Source: Melieria omissa
Taxonomy: Eukaryota; Arthropoda; Insecta; Diptera; Ulidiidae
Direction of reading: 5' to 3'
NCBI GenBank assembly: GCA_963971225.1
Contig: OZ020270.1
Coordinates: 16,417,817-16,481,816, forward strand
DNA length: 64,000 nucleotides
Part shown: piece after piece, positions 48,286 through 58,511 of the stretch
Layout: every line of letters begins with the position of its first letter
How positions within the stretch are numbered: the first letter of the stretch is position 1
Translations under genes and position numbers: made by a program
Notes under the pieces: generated by a model
Seen by the model: only the letters and a program-made list of their open reading frames with translations
Databases searched by the model: none
Told to the model about the DNA's origin: nothing

Positions 48286-48725
48286 AAATAATTATAATTT
48301 TTCACAAACAGCTGATTGCGCCGCCAAGTGCTGCCCATCGTAGACCAGTGTTGCCAAAAAATCAGACTTGTTAAATTTATATTTATCAGGAAAATGAGAA
48401 AACGAAAATATTTACCGAGCACTTTAAAGTGACCTTTAGCTAAAGTTCACTTTAGCTAAAGGTCACTTTAACGGGAAGATGAGAAAACGGCCCTTAAACT
48501 TTAAACTAAACTTTAAGTGGAAGTGGTGCCAAGTACATGCATATGTTTGTTTACAAACAAAAAACAGCTGATAATGAAATTACAATTTGAAATGAAATTT
48601 GATTTTGAGATCTTTCGGTATGGAAAATAGGCGTGTTTCTTAAATTCATGCACTGGAAGACGCTTTTGAAGGTACGCAATCGCAAAATGCAGCAAATATA
48701 ACATATAACAGCCAATTGGACTATT

Positions 48726-48938
48726 TCACTGCTTTGCACAGCTGACATGTCCAATCGCTGCTGGGCCGCCACCTGTGCGATACGTCTCGCTCTTCTGCGC
48801 TGCAAGTTCCAGCTTGGACTTACGCTTCAAGCTGTCAAACTTGTCCCTCAACGATTTCCAACGTCGGGACACGCCCCATTTGGTAGTAAAAGCATCAACA
48901 AGATTTTGCCAGGCAAACTTTTTATTTTTTTCCTTCAA
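48726..48938 (-). pseudogene. Myb/SANT-like domain remnant, unit 2
   Basis: Second copy of the frame at 48073-48285 within the duplicated unit, differing by about one residue near the start (KFAWQ for NVAWQ). The near identity dates the duplication as recent compared with the decay of the element. Confidence 0.7.
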
Positions 48939-49407
48939 AAATAATTATAATTTTTCACAAACAGCTGATTGCGCCGCCAAGTGCTGCCCATCGTAGACCA
49001 GTGTTGCCAAAAAATCATACTTGTTAAATTTATATTTATCAGGAAGATGAGAAAACGAAAATATATACCAGGCACTTTAAAGTGACTTTTAGCTAAAGTA
49101 CACTTTAACGGAAAGATGAGAAAACGGCCCTAAAACTATCAAAGGAACGTATTGGACATATCGTTCATGAATATTTGGGTATGCGAAAGCTATGTGCAAA
49201 GTGGGTGCCGCGCGAGCTCACAATCGACCAAAAACAAGAACGTGTCGATGCTTCAGAGCAATGTTCAAAAATGGTATTGAAAAGTTGGAAGATCGCTATA
49301 CTCGGTGTATCGCCCTCGATGGCAACTATGTTGAACAATAAAATCAAATTTTGCCAAAAAATGTGTTTTTCTATAAAACGAATACGAACTTTTCAGCCCA
49401 ACTGTTA

Positions 49408-50460
49408 TGTTAATAAAATTTTATTCAAAATAGATGAGAAGCGTATCAAAGGAATTGTTTGCGTTCTTTTCATTGAATCTTTGCAGATTGGGTTCAGCGC
49501 TAGCGCTCCTAACCTCAAAAATGTCGTGGACTGTGGGTCAATTTCATTTCATTACATTTGGATTTTGAATAATTTCATTACATTGGTTCGTATTATAAAT
49601 GTGTAAATTAATGATTTTTTAATAATAGAAAACTTTTTTTTTTAATAAACATATGAAATTATAAAATAAGGCTTTTTTATTTTCAATCAGCTGTGATGTG
49701 TTTATACGTCAAGTGTGATGTGGGAAATTTTATCAGCAGTGACTAATCACACGTGATTGGGATTTTATCATTGCTGATTAGAGTGAACGAGACAACTATA
49801 TGTTGGACTACGTTTTAAATCGCCTGTGTACGAAGGTGATGCAGAATCACATGTACACAAAAATACCCATCACATTTTTCACACTACTAGTGGAAAAATG
49901 ATGGAGATTTTGATCGAAAATCATCACATGTAATCGTCATATGATTGATCAAATGATGATCCATGGAAGAGCCGTGGCTGTGGTGCACGTGTGTGCCTAC
50001 GTGTCGCTTACATGTTCTCAGTTTTAATGTCATTTATCGTAAAGCGGCTTTTCTGGCCGCAAAATATGTCATCAATTACACATGTGACTACATATGCGCA
50101 CACACGAAAGACTTTTGAAGTTGGCTAATTCAACTACTTATGGTACTTTCAAGCACGCGTTCTGCGGCAGCCAACTTCTCCACAGAAATGTTAATGCACA
50201 TTATTTTTGCGAAATTCGTCGTGATAAGACGTTCAGGCTTTTAAATATAGTGCTATCAAAGCATGTTACTGTATTTCCTGTATTCTGTACTACTAATATT
50301 CAATATTTGAATGAATTGAAGTATAACGCCACCTGTTGTGGTCTAAACCTGAACTGACTCAAGACGAATCCAACAAAAAAAACGCATGCAAATCGGACGG
50401 TCCGTTTGAGTGTGATGCCGTAACTCACATACAGCCACTTTCTTTTATATATATATAGAT
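49408..50460. other. unassigned sequence with short inverted motifs
   Basis: No gene recognised. Between about 49685 and 49960 many GTGAT and ATCAC motifs occur, including the hairpin AATCACACGTGATT. At 50375-50455 the text ends CTTTTATATATATATAGATT, like the 3' end of the dispersed repeat family, so this stretch may close another degenerate copy of it. Confidence 0.4.
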
Positions 50461-51265
50461 TTAAGTTATATGGGCGGTACCAAACCCCCCTTGTTCAATA
50501 CCCGCACCATCCTGTCTGCCGGAAGGGAAAATGGTAGGTTCGTAGTTAGTTTCATTGCTGTGCCATTTAAAGTTCAGCAAAACATTTGGGTCACAAACAA
50601 TGCGCCACGCCCCTTGTCTAACGCTCATCAAATCCTACCAGTAGAATGACAGATCTATGAGACGACAGGGTCCTAAATTTCAGTGTTGTACAACTTATAA
50701 TTCCGAAGTTATTCCATAGTAAAAGTTTGAGTTGCATGGGTGGTGCCCCGCTCCCTTGTCCAAAATCCACCCTATTCCCCTTGTCAAAGAACACGACTAA
50801 ATAATAAGTTTATACCGAGTGTCATTGATGTGAATGCTATAGTTTAAAAGTAACACCGAAATTTAAAAAGTGCCACGCCCCTTGTCCAACGCCCATTGTA
50901 AAATTTAATGGGTGGTGGAACGACATGTTTACGCCATGACACTGTTCAAAATTTCAATGCTGAGCGACCTATAATTCCGAAGATATTCCATATCAAAAAG
51001 TTGGGTTGAATGGGCGCTGCCAAGCCTCCTTGTCCAAAATACACCCTATTCCCCCTGCCGAAGGACACGACCAAATCGTTAGTTTGTACCAAGTGTCGTT
51101 GATGTGAATGCTATAGTTCAAAAGTAACACTGGAATTCAAAAAGTGCCACGCCCCTTGTCCAACGCCCATTAAATTTTACCGGTCGAATGACACGCTTAC
51201 ATAATGACACTGTTCCAGATTTCAATACTGAGCGACATATAATTCTAAAAATATTTCACATCAAA
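50461..51265 (+). repeat. dispersed repeat family, partial copy 3
   Basis: Boxes GCCACGCCCCTTGTC recur at about 50607, 50872 and 51147, with the variant box GGTGCCCCGCTCCCTTG between, matching the 266-bp composite unit at 22660-24320. The family's start sequence is missing, so this is a fragment of the array portion. Confidence 0.7.
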
Positions 51266-52787
51266 AATATTTCAATAATAAATAACTGTCATGCGAAGAG
51301 AGTAGACGTGTTTGTTCGTGCTGGCAAGAATCGCGGATTTTCTTACTTATACCTGCATGTACCACACTGGGTGTGGTCTCCACGAATAATTGTTTGGACC
51401 TGTGTTGAATATTGCGAAGTGCTGTCGATCCGATTTGCATAAATAAATTGTATAATTGAACTAAAACTGAAGTGGTTTTACGTACGGAAATGTCAATAAG
51501 ATCGAAAAAACAACAACAACAACAACAACAGCAGCTGTTGGCGCGAAGTGGTGCGGCGCACAATGGGGTAAACATGTCGAAAACCCGCGCATTACGGCTA
51601 ATCTTAAAGTTACGGGCCTAACTTTTTTTTTTTATTTCTCGTAATCTACATGCATGTAGCAGTCAGAAAATGCTTTTTGCATGTAAATTGGACCGAAACT
51701 GTCTGCTGTATAGCCGTTCAAAGTTGGGTGTTTTTATACTCAATATCATTTTGTCGATGCAACTATTTTGATGGTGATGCTGAAATGTCAATTAAATCGT
51801 TATTTTTAAATATAATCAAATAATTGTTGGTACATATAATAAGCATATTCCTATATTTAATTTGACATATAATTCTTTTCCATGGCACATTTTCTTGTAA
51901 AGATATAAGTTCTCAAAGTTTGGGCAAAAACAACGATTTTATTAGGAAAATGTCCTACTTTCGTGGTGTATAACTTTTATGGATAATCATGGATAATCGA
52001 AAATCTTTAGGGAAGGTAAGTAGGAACCTTCATAAAAAAAATGATACCCAACTTGTCTGCGGAAAGCTGCGGAATGGTTAGATTTTTGGACTTGTATTCA
52101 CTTCTCTTAGTAAGAAAAAAAATATATATGAACTGAAAACTTTTTAACGCGCGTATGGGTCGGTACGTTTAAAACACTTGGTGCATATATATAGTATTAA
52201 AAAAAATAAATAAAGTAAAAATATATGTGATTTATCACCTGAATTAATAAATATGCTAAACAAATATTTTGTATCAATTTTTTCGGCGGGTACGCATGAT
52301 GATTCTTGAAAAAGGCAATATATTTCAATAAAACTTTGTGTGGAATTTACGAGTAACCTAACTAAACTCTGACGTAAAAATGGGCATGGAACGCCCACTT
52401 TTAAGTAGGGTTGCCATATAAGCATACTTGGTTAAATTGGGAAAATGTATTATATTTATATACTTACCAACGTCATCTGCCCTTTTGTGATTATTTATAA
52501 CGGTAAGTGGGCATGGTACTCCCTATTAACCCGTTATGAGCCGTATCAACCCGTATCAAATGGTTTTTGCTTAAATACGAATTACCCTACATGTATGTGT
52601 TTTATGTGGGTGTTTTATGAAAGGAGGAAAAAAATGGGGGCGCGGCTACAATCTAGAGTATTCATAAGTCAGTTTGGGTCGATTTAAATACTTTAACTTT
52701 GGTTTTGTTTTTTACTAATGAAGATTTTAAAAGTGCCTAAGTGCCGACTGTAGGGTGCCGGTGCACGGTACAGTAAATCAAATAAAA
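51266..52787. other. AT-rich stretch without a recognised gene
   Basis: A (CAA)n microsatellite lies at about 51509-51532. Nothing else recognisable was found; open frames are short and lack motifs. Confidence 0.4.
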
Positions 52788-53547
52788 TTATGGTGAATTA
52801 TGGTTTGACTTATACAATCTGCCACAAAAAATTGATATTTCATGGTATACAGTTCACGTAAGGGAATATATTCCTAATCCAATGCGCTGCAAGTCATGCC
52901 AGCGACTTGGGCACACCGCTAAGCGCTGCAAAAACACACCGGCATGCGACAACTGTAACTTACCTCCTCACTCCCCTACCCAATGCACCCGCACTATGTG
53001 TGCAAACTGTTCCGAACCGCACCCTGCTTCTTCCAGGCAATGCCAAAAATTTGTACAGCACAAAGAAATACTCAAAGTGAAAATCCAAAAAAAATGTTCT
53101 TTACGAGAAGCGCAACGACTCCACAGAGCACAGAATCAAAACACCTCTTCGGCACCTAGTTACTCATCAGTCCTATCTTCCACAACATCTTCAACCCAAC
53201 CTTCATCTATCACTCAAGAACCCACTCAGTCCCGTTCAATAAAACTACCAACAACAACATTAGATACAACTAAATCCGTAAGCAAACACACATCGAAAAC
53301 CATAATAATTCCAAAACAGACCCAAATCACTCCCTCTCACAATTACTCGCAATCAAATTCCAATCCTACACCTATTTCGGCAAACCATTCCTCTTCTAAT
53401 CATTCTCACTCTCTAACTTCCGAACATAACCCACTTATTAACAAAAAACCAATATCAAGCAAATATGAAAAAAAACCAACCGAAATTCATACTCTCACTG
53501 ACGAAATCACCTCCGACGACGACTCACATACCAAGCTCACTGTTTAA
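52788..53547 (+). pseudogene. ORF1 of the I-type element (nucleic-acid-binding, CCHC), 5'-truncated
   Basis: The frame is open from about 52788; the ATG at 52882 is internal to the protein, because the conserved approach DISWYTVHVREYIPNPMRC runs through it. Three cysteine-rich knuckles follow: CKSCQRLGHTAKRC, CDNCNLPPHSPTQC and CANCSEPHPASSRQC. Then comes a basic stretch (KVKIQKKCSLREAQRLH) and a long Ser/Thr/Pro/Asn-rich tail to the stop. The protein binds element RNA. The N-terminal half, including any RRM, was lost by 5' truncation, which is common for reverse-transcribed non-LTR copies. Confidence 0.85.
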
Positions 53548-53714
53548 CATTATTTGTTTGCGTTTACGCTCAACTTCTTCATCCCATTTCTCATTCTCCT
53601 CCAAATCACTGCAACTCACTCATGACCTCAACACCCTCTTTAGAAAGAGAGTGCTAAGCAGATCACAGACATTGCCCACATCACCGCCTGTGCTTCTAGA
53701 GAATACAATCCACA

Positions 53715-56700
53715 ATGACTGATATTCTTCAGTGGAACATAAACGGCTTCTACAATAACTATCATGAACTGGCACTCTTATTCAAATCCCACCACCCCTC
53801 GGTCGTCCTACTCCAAGAGACGCACTTAGCCTTCAATGTGGCTGCAACCGCACCTAAACAGTACGAAGCGTACTTTCATAATCTGTCTTACAACACCACA
53901 AATAAGCAAGGTATTGGTATTTTGATTAACAGAAACAGCTCTCGCAATTGAGCTAAACCTCGCTAGAAAAATAGCAATAATTTGCATTTACATCCCCCCT
54001 TCTCAGCACTTTACTTCATTAGATATACTACAAATTTTGACCAAATTTTCGATACCAGTCATATTGGCCGGAGACCTTAACTCGTGGAGTTCTCTATGGG
54101 GTTCCACATCAACGAACCCTAGAGGTAAGCATATTGAAGACGTAATTCTTTCATCGAATCTTATTATCCTCAACAACGGGTCACCCACCCACTTATCCAC
54201 TCATAACACTTTTACTCACGTCGATCTGACCCTTTGCTCTGCCAGTCTTGCACCTAAATGCTCATGGAAAATTCTTGATAGCTTGCACGGAAGTGACCAC
54301 TTCCCAATTATTACAAGTATTAGCCTCGGTTCAACCAACAAAAATTTTATTGCATGCAGAAATTTCAACACTAATGTCGCAGACTGGCCCAAATTCAAAA
54401 AATCATGTGAGCAGCTCTCCGAAAATTTTCCGGTCTCAAGTAACATCAATCAAGAGGCGTCCTCTATCCACAAGCTAATACGCTCGGCCGCTCATTTTGC
54501 AATACCGCAGACTAAAAAACCACCCCCTAAACCGTCAGTTCCGTGGTGGAACGCCAATCTTTCTTATCTGCGCTCCAACAAACAAAAAGCTTTCCACGTA
54601 CTAAGACGACATCCAACAAACCAAAACCTTATCAATTATAAGAAAGCTAATGCAATATTTCGATTGAATGCTAAAATTGCAAAAAAGAAGAGCTTTGAAA
54701 TTCTAACTAGCAAGATCAACCCACTCTCAACATCCCAAAAAATTTGGTCCGATATTAAAATGCTTGCCGGCACGCCAAAACAACTTAGAATCAACTTAAT
54801 TGACACCTCTAATGGCCCACTTTCTTCCCCACAAGACATTGCAAACGTACTCGCACACCATTTCTCAGACAACTCATCCGACAACAATTTCTCCAGCCAG
54901 TTCATCAGCAACAAATACCACTTTCTTAATACAACTAGACACACATACTCCAATTTGTCACCCTCTGCCAAACAAATTGACGCAAATATTACACTTATAG
55001 AATTCGAACTAGTGCTCAAATCAGTAAAAGGTAAAACACCCGGTATCGATAAAATCTCATACCCAATGATTAAAAACCTCCCCATCCCATTAAAAAAACG
55101 TTTGGTCAACCTATACAACTCAATTTTCTACAGAAGCATTTACCCCCAAATTTGGAAAACCTCCACAATCGTACCCATCCATAAACCCAACAAACCCATT
55201 TCAGAAATCGATAGTTATTGGCCAATCTCACTCCTACCCTGCCTCGGTAAAGTTTTAGAAAAAATAATCGCGAGCCGATTGATGTGGTTCGCGCAAAATA
55301 ATAAATTAATACATCCCAATCAAGTCGCTTTCAAGAAAAGCCAGGGTACAATCGATGTACTTCTGCATCTTGACCACATCATAAGCACAGCTTTGTCGGC
55401 AAGACACCACATCACCGTTCTTACTATTGATTTTCAAAAGGCTTTTGATCGCATTGGTGTCCACATTGTCTTGCGTCAACTCACCAAATGGAAAGTTGGA
55501 CCAAAAATTTTTAATTTTGTTAAAAGGTTTTTGTCCAACAGAAGATGCAGAGTCAAAGTAAACGGTTTCTTCTCAGCACTAAAACCACTTCAAAATGGCA
55601 CGCCACAAGGCTCCCCTCTATCAGTGATCCTGTTCATTATTGCATTCGATGAAATAAGTCAAATTATAACGAAATACCCGCACCTTGACCACATGTTGTA
55701 CGCGGATGACCTAGTTGTTTTCACCAAAAACATTGACAAAAATGCAATAATGAACAGCTTTCGTAGTATTCTAACTGATATATCCAATTGGTCCTTAACA
55801 TCCGGTGCAGCCATTGCTACAGAAAAAACCAACATTCTTCACATTTGCCGAAAAATTAACTGCTTTAACATCAATCTTACTTTTAACAGTAACACCATAA
55901 AATGTGTACAAAACCTAAAAATCCTAGGAATAATATTTGACAATAGATATAGTTTTAAGAATCACTGTAAATATGTAAGAGATGCATTGTTCACTAGGTT
56001 AAGTATAATTAAATATCTGTCATCTAAACATTGCCTTATCCATCCATCGACACTCATCACCGTCACCAGGGCATTGATATTGTCAAAAATTGACTACGGA
56101 CTCCCGATATACGGCCACTGTGCTAAAAGCAATATCGGGCAGCTGTTTGCGCCTTACCATAAAGCAATAAGCCGTAGCATTAGAGCATTTCCAACAACTC
56201 CAATAAAAAACCTCTTAGCGGAATCAGGACTCCCTTCAATCGCTGATAGAGCCGAAGATGCAACGCGGTGCCTTCTGCCAAAGCTAATCTTGAGCAAAAA
56301 CCGAATACTAGCAAATGATTATAAAAACTCGTTAGCTAGAAAACGCCCTCAGCGCATAACTTCAGCTATGACAAGATGCATACAATTCGGTAGAAAGTAC
56401 GACCTGCCGTTAAAATTAGCAACGCCAACTCAACACCATCCATCTTGGGCATTAAATGCTTCATGCTTCATAACCAGACTTACACGCCACCCCAAACAAC
56501 ATACACCTATCGCAATATACAAGCAGCTGTACAACGAGATTTCTACCGAATACAAAACTAACGGATGGAACTTTCTTTTCACCGACGGTTCTAAGACATC
56601 CCTCAACACATCATTTGCAGTTGTTAAAGATAATGGTACACCAATCAAATTCGGACTTCTTCATAACTTTTGCTCAGTTTTCACTGCTGAAGCAACCGCA

Positions 56701-56744
56701 ATTCTGGAAGCAGCGTACTTTGCTCAAGCAAGTAAAGACAAATT
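53715..56744 (+). pseudogene. ORF2 of the I-type element, main part (endonuclease-RT-RNase H start)
   Basis: The ATG at 53715 opens the endonuclease (ILQWNINGFYNNYHELALL, VVLLQETHL). A frameshift near 53940 moves the text to the frame running to 56744: ICIYIPP, LAGDLNSWSSLWGS, GSDHFPI. Reverse transcriptase follows with GTPQGSPLS and the catalytic MLYADDLVVF at about 55690, and the RNase H domain opens with FLFTDGSKTSLN at 56575 and a conserved glutamate in TAEATAILEAA. Four codons after ASKDKF the LOA element interrupts; the remainder is at 62215-62785. The single frameshift in the endonuclease makes the copy inactive regardless of the insertion. Confidence 0.88.
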
Positions 56745-57185
56745 CGGTCTTCTGCCTACCTTATGGCCACCGCTAGCGGTTGGATGTCCGACGGCAAACG
56801 GTGGCTAAGGGCTGGCAGAATGTGACTAGACCTCCTCGTGGTGGCCGCTGGAAACAGCCACCCGGGTGTGGTCATGTCTCCTCCCGGGTGGCTGGCTAAC
56901 TAGTCACGCTTTCCCCTCCATTTCCCCCACCTACTATTATCCTCTCGTACCAACATCCTTACCCCCCCCCTAATCCAGGGTGTCATGTGATCCGTGCCCA
57001 TTGGATGGTTTGCAGCCAGGGGTATCCGGCTGTATTCTAACGGAACCTATCCGATACCGGTCCGCCTCGGATAGTATGAAGGACTTACCATGATACGGGG
57101 CTCTGTCATGGCTGACCTTTCCCTTTCCCCTATATTGCCATAGGCCACCGAAACGCCTCGTCGGAGTAGGTGGCCAAAGAACCAG

Positions 57186-58511
57186 ATGATGATGAGCACC
57201 TTAAAACTCGCCTCGGATGGAAAGGACGAAGGACAGACCGACGTCAATACTCAGCGTGACGCTGAAAACCAGACCAAGGGCGGTTGGAGAGACCAACCGT
57301 CTCAAGGTCACATGGACAGTGATTGTTCACAATCAAGCCTGACCACGGTGTCCACTTTGGTAGCCGAAGGGGCCATTTCGGGCGGATTACCATCGTTGGT
57401 AGAAGCTACCGAAGCCGTCTCACTTAAGAGAAAGCGGTTGACGACTTCTCAAAAGAAGAGACTTCGGAAGCTGATGGCGGGTGGTAAGCCGTACGAGGTT
57501 GCTCTGAAGGTGGTCCTAGAGGACAACACAGAAGCAAAGACGGACGGCAGCAGTAGCAAAAAGGAAGCGGCACAACCCGCTCCCAAAAGGATGAAGATAG
57601 GTCCATCCTACGCCGAAGCTGCTGCTGCAATCAAAGTAGGTATTCTTCCAGAAGAATATCCGACCATCCATCTCGATCTGGAGGGGCAGAAAGATGTCGA
57701 GAAGACCATCAAGGAGGAACTGCATAAGCTCCCCGTTGATGGTCCTCAAATCCGATTTCTAGGCTGCTCCTTCAAACCGGGATGGATCACCGTGAACTGT
57801 GCCGATGAGGCGTCGAAGAACTGGCTCAAGGAGTTGATGCCAAAGATTCAACCAGGAAACAAAAAGCTGAAGCTGGTAGAGGGAATTGATATTCCCAAAC
57901 CCAACATTGCCTCGGCTTTCTTTCCTGGTTGCTCCCTCCCGGCCGATGAAATACATCGAATGCTTCGAATGCAGAACCGCTCATTACCCACGGGCAACTG
58001 GAAAGTAATGAACGGAACTGTTACGGCACAGCGATTGGCGCTAACGCTGGCCATTGATGATGTGTCGGCCCGCTTGCTCGCTGAGCTGAACGACCTCCCT
58101 TTCTTTGAGCTGGGAAGGATTCAGTTCCGGGTGCGGCGTGAGCAAGGGACAAAACCATCAGTGACCAGTGATGGTGGGACGACGACGAACAGGACTCCCC
58201 AGATTAGAGTGGATGACGGAAGACCGTCCACAAGCCGACAAGCAGCCCTAGTGGTACGGACAGACCGGACCGCGAAAAGGACTGAAACCCGAACTGGCGA
58301 CAAAACGCCAACACCGACAACAATGAGACCTGTAAAGAATGCCTCAACTAAACCCGTCCGGAAGACTCAATTGTCTGGAAAGGATAATCCGTCCAGGCAA
58401 CTAAGCCTTTTGGATAAGTCTGCAAAAATCCCGAGCAGCAATGAACGGGTGCAGACAAGGGGTAGAGGGGGCAAGCGAGCAGGTACTCATACCAAAGGCC
58501 CCCATGAATAA
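57186..58511 (+). CDS. ORF1 of the LOA element (DUF4780-like)
   Basis: 441 codons starting from an ATG. After an acidic and Ser-rich N-terminus there is a basic segment (SLKRKRLTTSQKKRLRKLMA, residues about 78-97). The central domain (about 145-325) includes YAEAAAAIKVGILPEEYP, FLGCSFKPGWITVNCADEAS and LRMQNRSLPTGNWKV, and looks like the DUF4780 domain common in insect LOA-type ORF1 proteins. The C-terminus is basic and Thr/Arg-rich. No zinc knuckle is present. It is expected to bind the element RNA in the transport particle. Its stop overlaps the ORF2 start as ATGAATAA (58504-58511), which suggests coupled termination-reinitiation. Confidence 0.85.
   Translation: MMMSTLKLASDGKDEGQTDVNTQRDAENQTKGGWRDQPSQGHMDSDCSQSSLTTVSTLVAEGAISGGLPSLVEATEAVSLKRKRLTTSQKKRLRKLMAGGKPYEVALKVVLEDNTEAKTDGSSSKKEAAQPAPKRMKIGPSYAEAAAAIKVGILPEEYPTIHLDLEGQKDVEKTIKEELHKLPVDGPQIRFLGCSFKPGWITVNCADEASKNWLKELMPKIQPGNKKLKLVEGIDIPKPNIASAFFPGCSLPADEIHRMLRMQNRSLPTGNWKVMNGTVTAQRLALTLAIDDVSARLLAELNDLPFFELGRIQFRVRREQGTKPSVTSDGGTTTNRTPQIRVDDGRPSTSRQAALVVRTDRTAKRTETRTGDKTPTPTTMRPVKNASTKPVRKTQLSGKDNPSRQLSLLDKSAKIPSSNERVQTRGRGGKRAGTHTKGPHE

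Larger units (their letters stand above)
47360..49130. mobile_element. Harbinger-type element with duplicated parts
   Basis: Tips GGGCCGTTTTCTCATCTT are inverted at 47360 and 49130, flanked by TAA (47357-47359 and 49131-49133) inside mariner D. The left 131 bp is tandemly doubled (47359-47489, 47490-47620). The interior is also doubled as two units of about 635 bp (about 47618-48493, which includes a 237-bp MITE, and 48494-49130), each ending in AACGGGAAGATGAGAAAACG-like text. Each unit has a minus-strand Myb/SANT-like coding remnant, consistent with the Myb-like protein that PIF/Harbinger transposons encode next to their transposase. No transposase frame remains. Confidence 0.8.
47223..49380 (+). 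pseudogene. mariner transposase remnant split by an insertion
   Basis: The first piece (47223-47359) reads STEDDERSGHPKEPVTDENI and on to the start of the second DNA-binding helix-turn-helix. The frame resumes without loss after the Harbinger-type insertion and its TAA duplication (49134 on): LSKERIGHIVHEYLGMRK, then KLCAKWVPRELTIDQKQERV. From SEQCSKM the gene is deleted straight to its last few codons (DRYTRCIALDGNYVEQ, in another frame). All three catalytic positions are lost. The deletion and frameshift would predate or postdate the insertion independently. Confidence 0.85.
47223..49405 (+). mobile_element. mariner element D, 5'-truncated and interrupted
   Basis: The right tip is the complement of ACAGTTGGGCTGAAAAGTTC, followed by TA (49406-49407). 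The left tip and N-terminal third of the gene are missing; recognisable text begins at about 47223. The Harbinger-type element 47360-49130 interrupts it. Confidence 0.82.

Noticed and set aside
51509..51532. CAA run as a coding polyglutamine or functional element
   Set aside because: A plain microsatellite with no surrounding coding frame of note.
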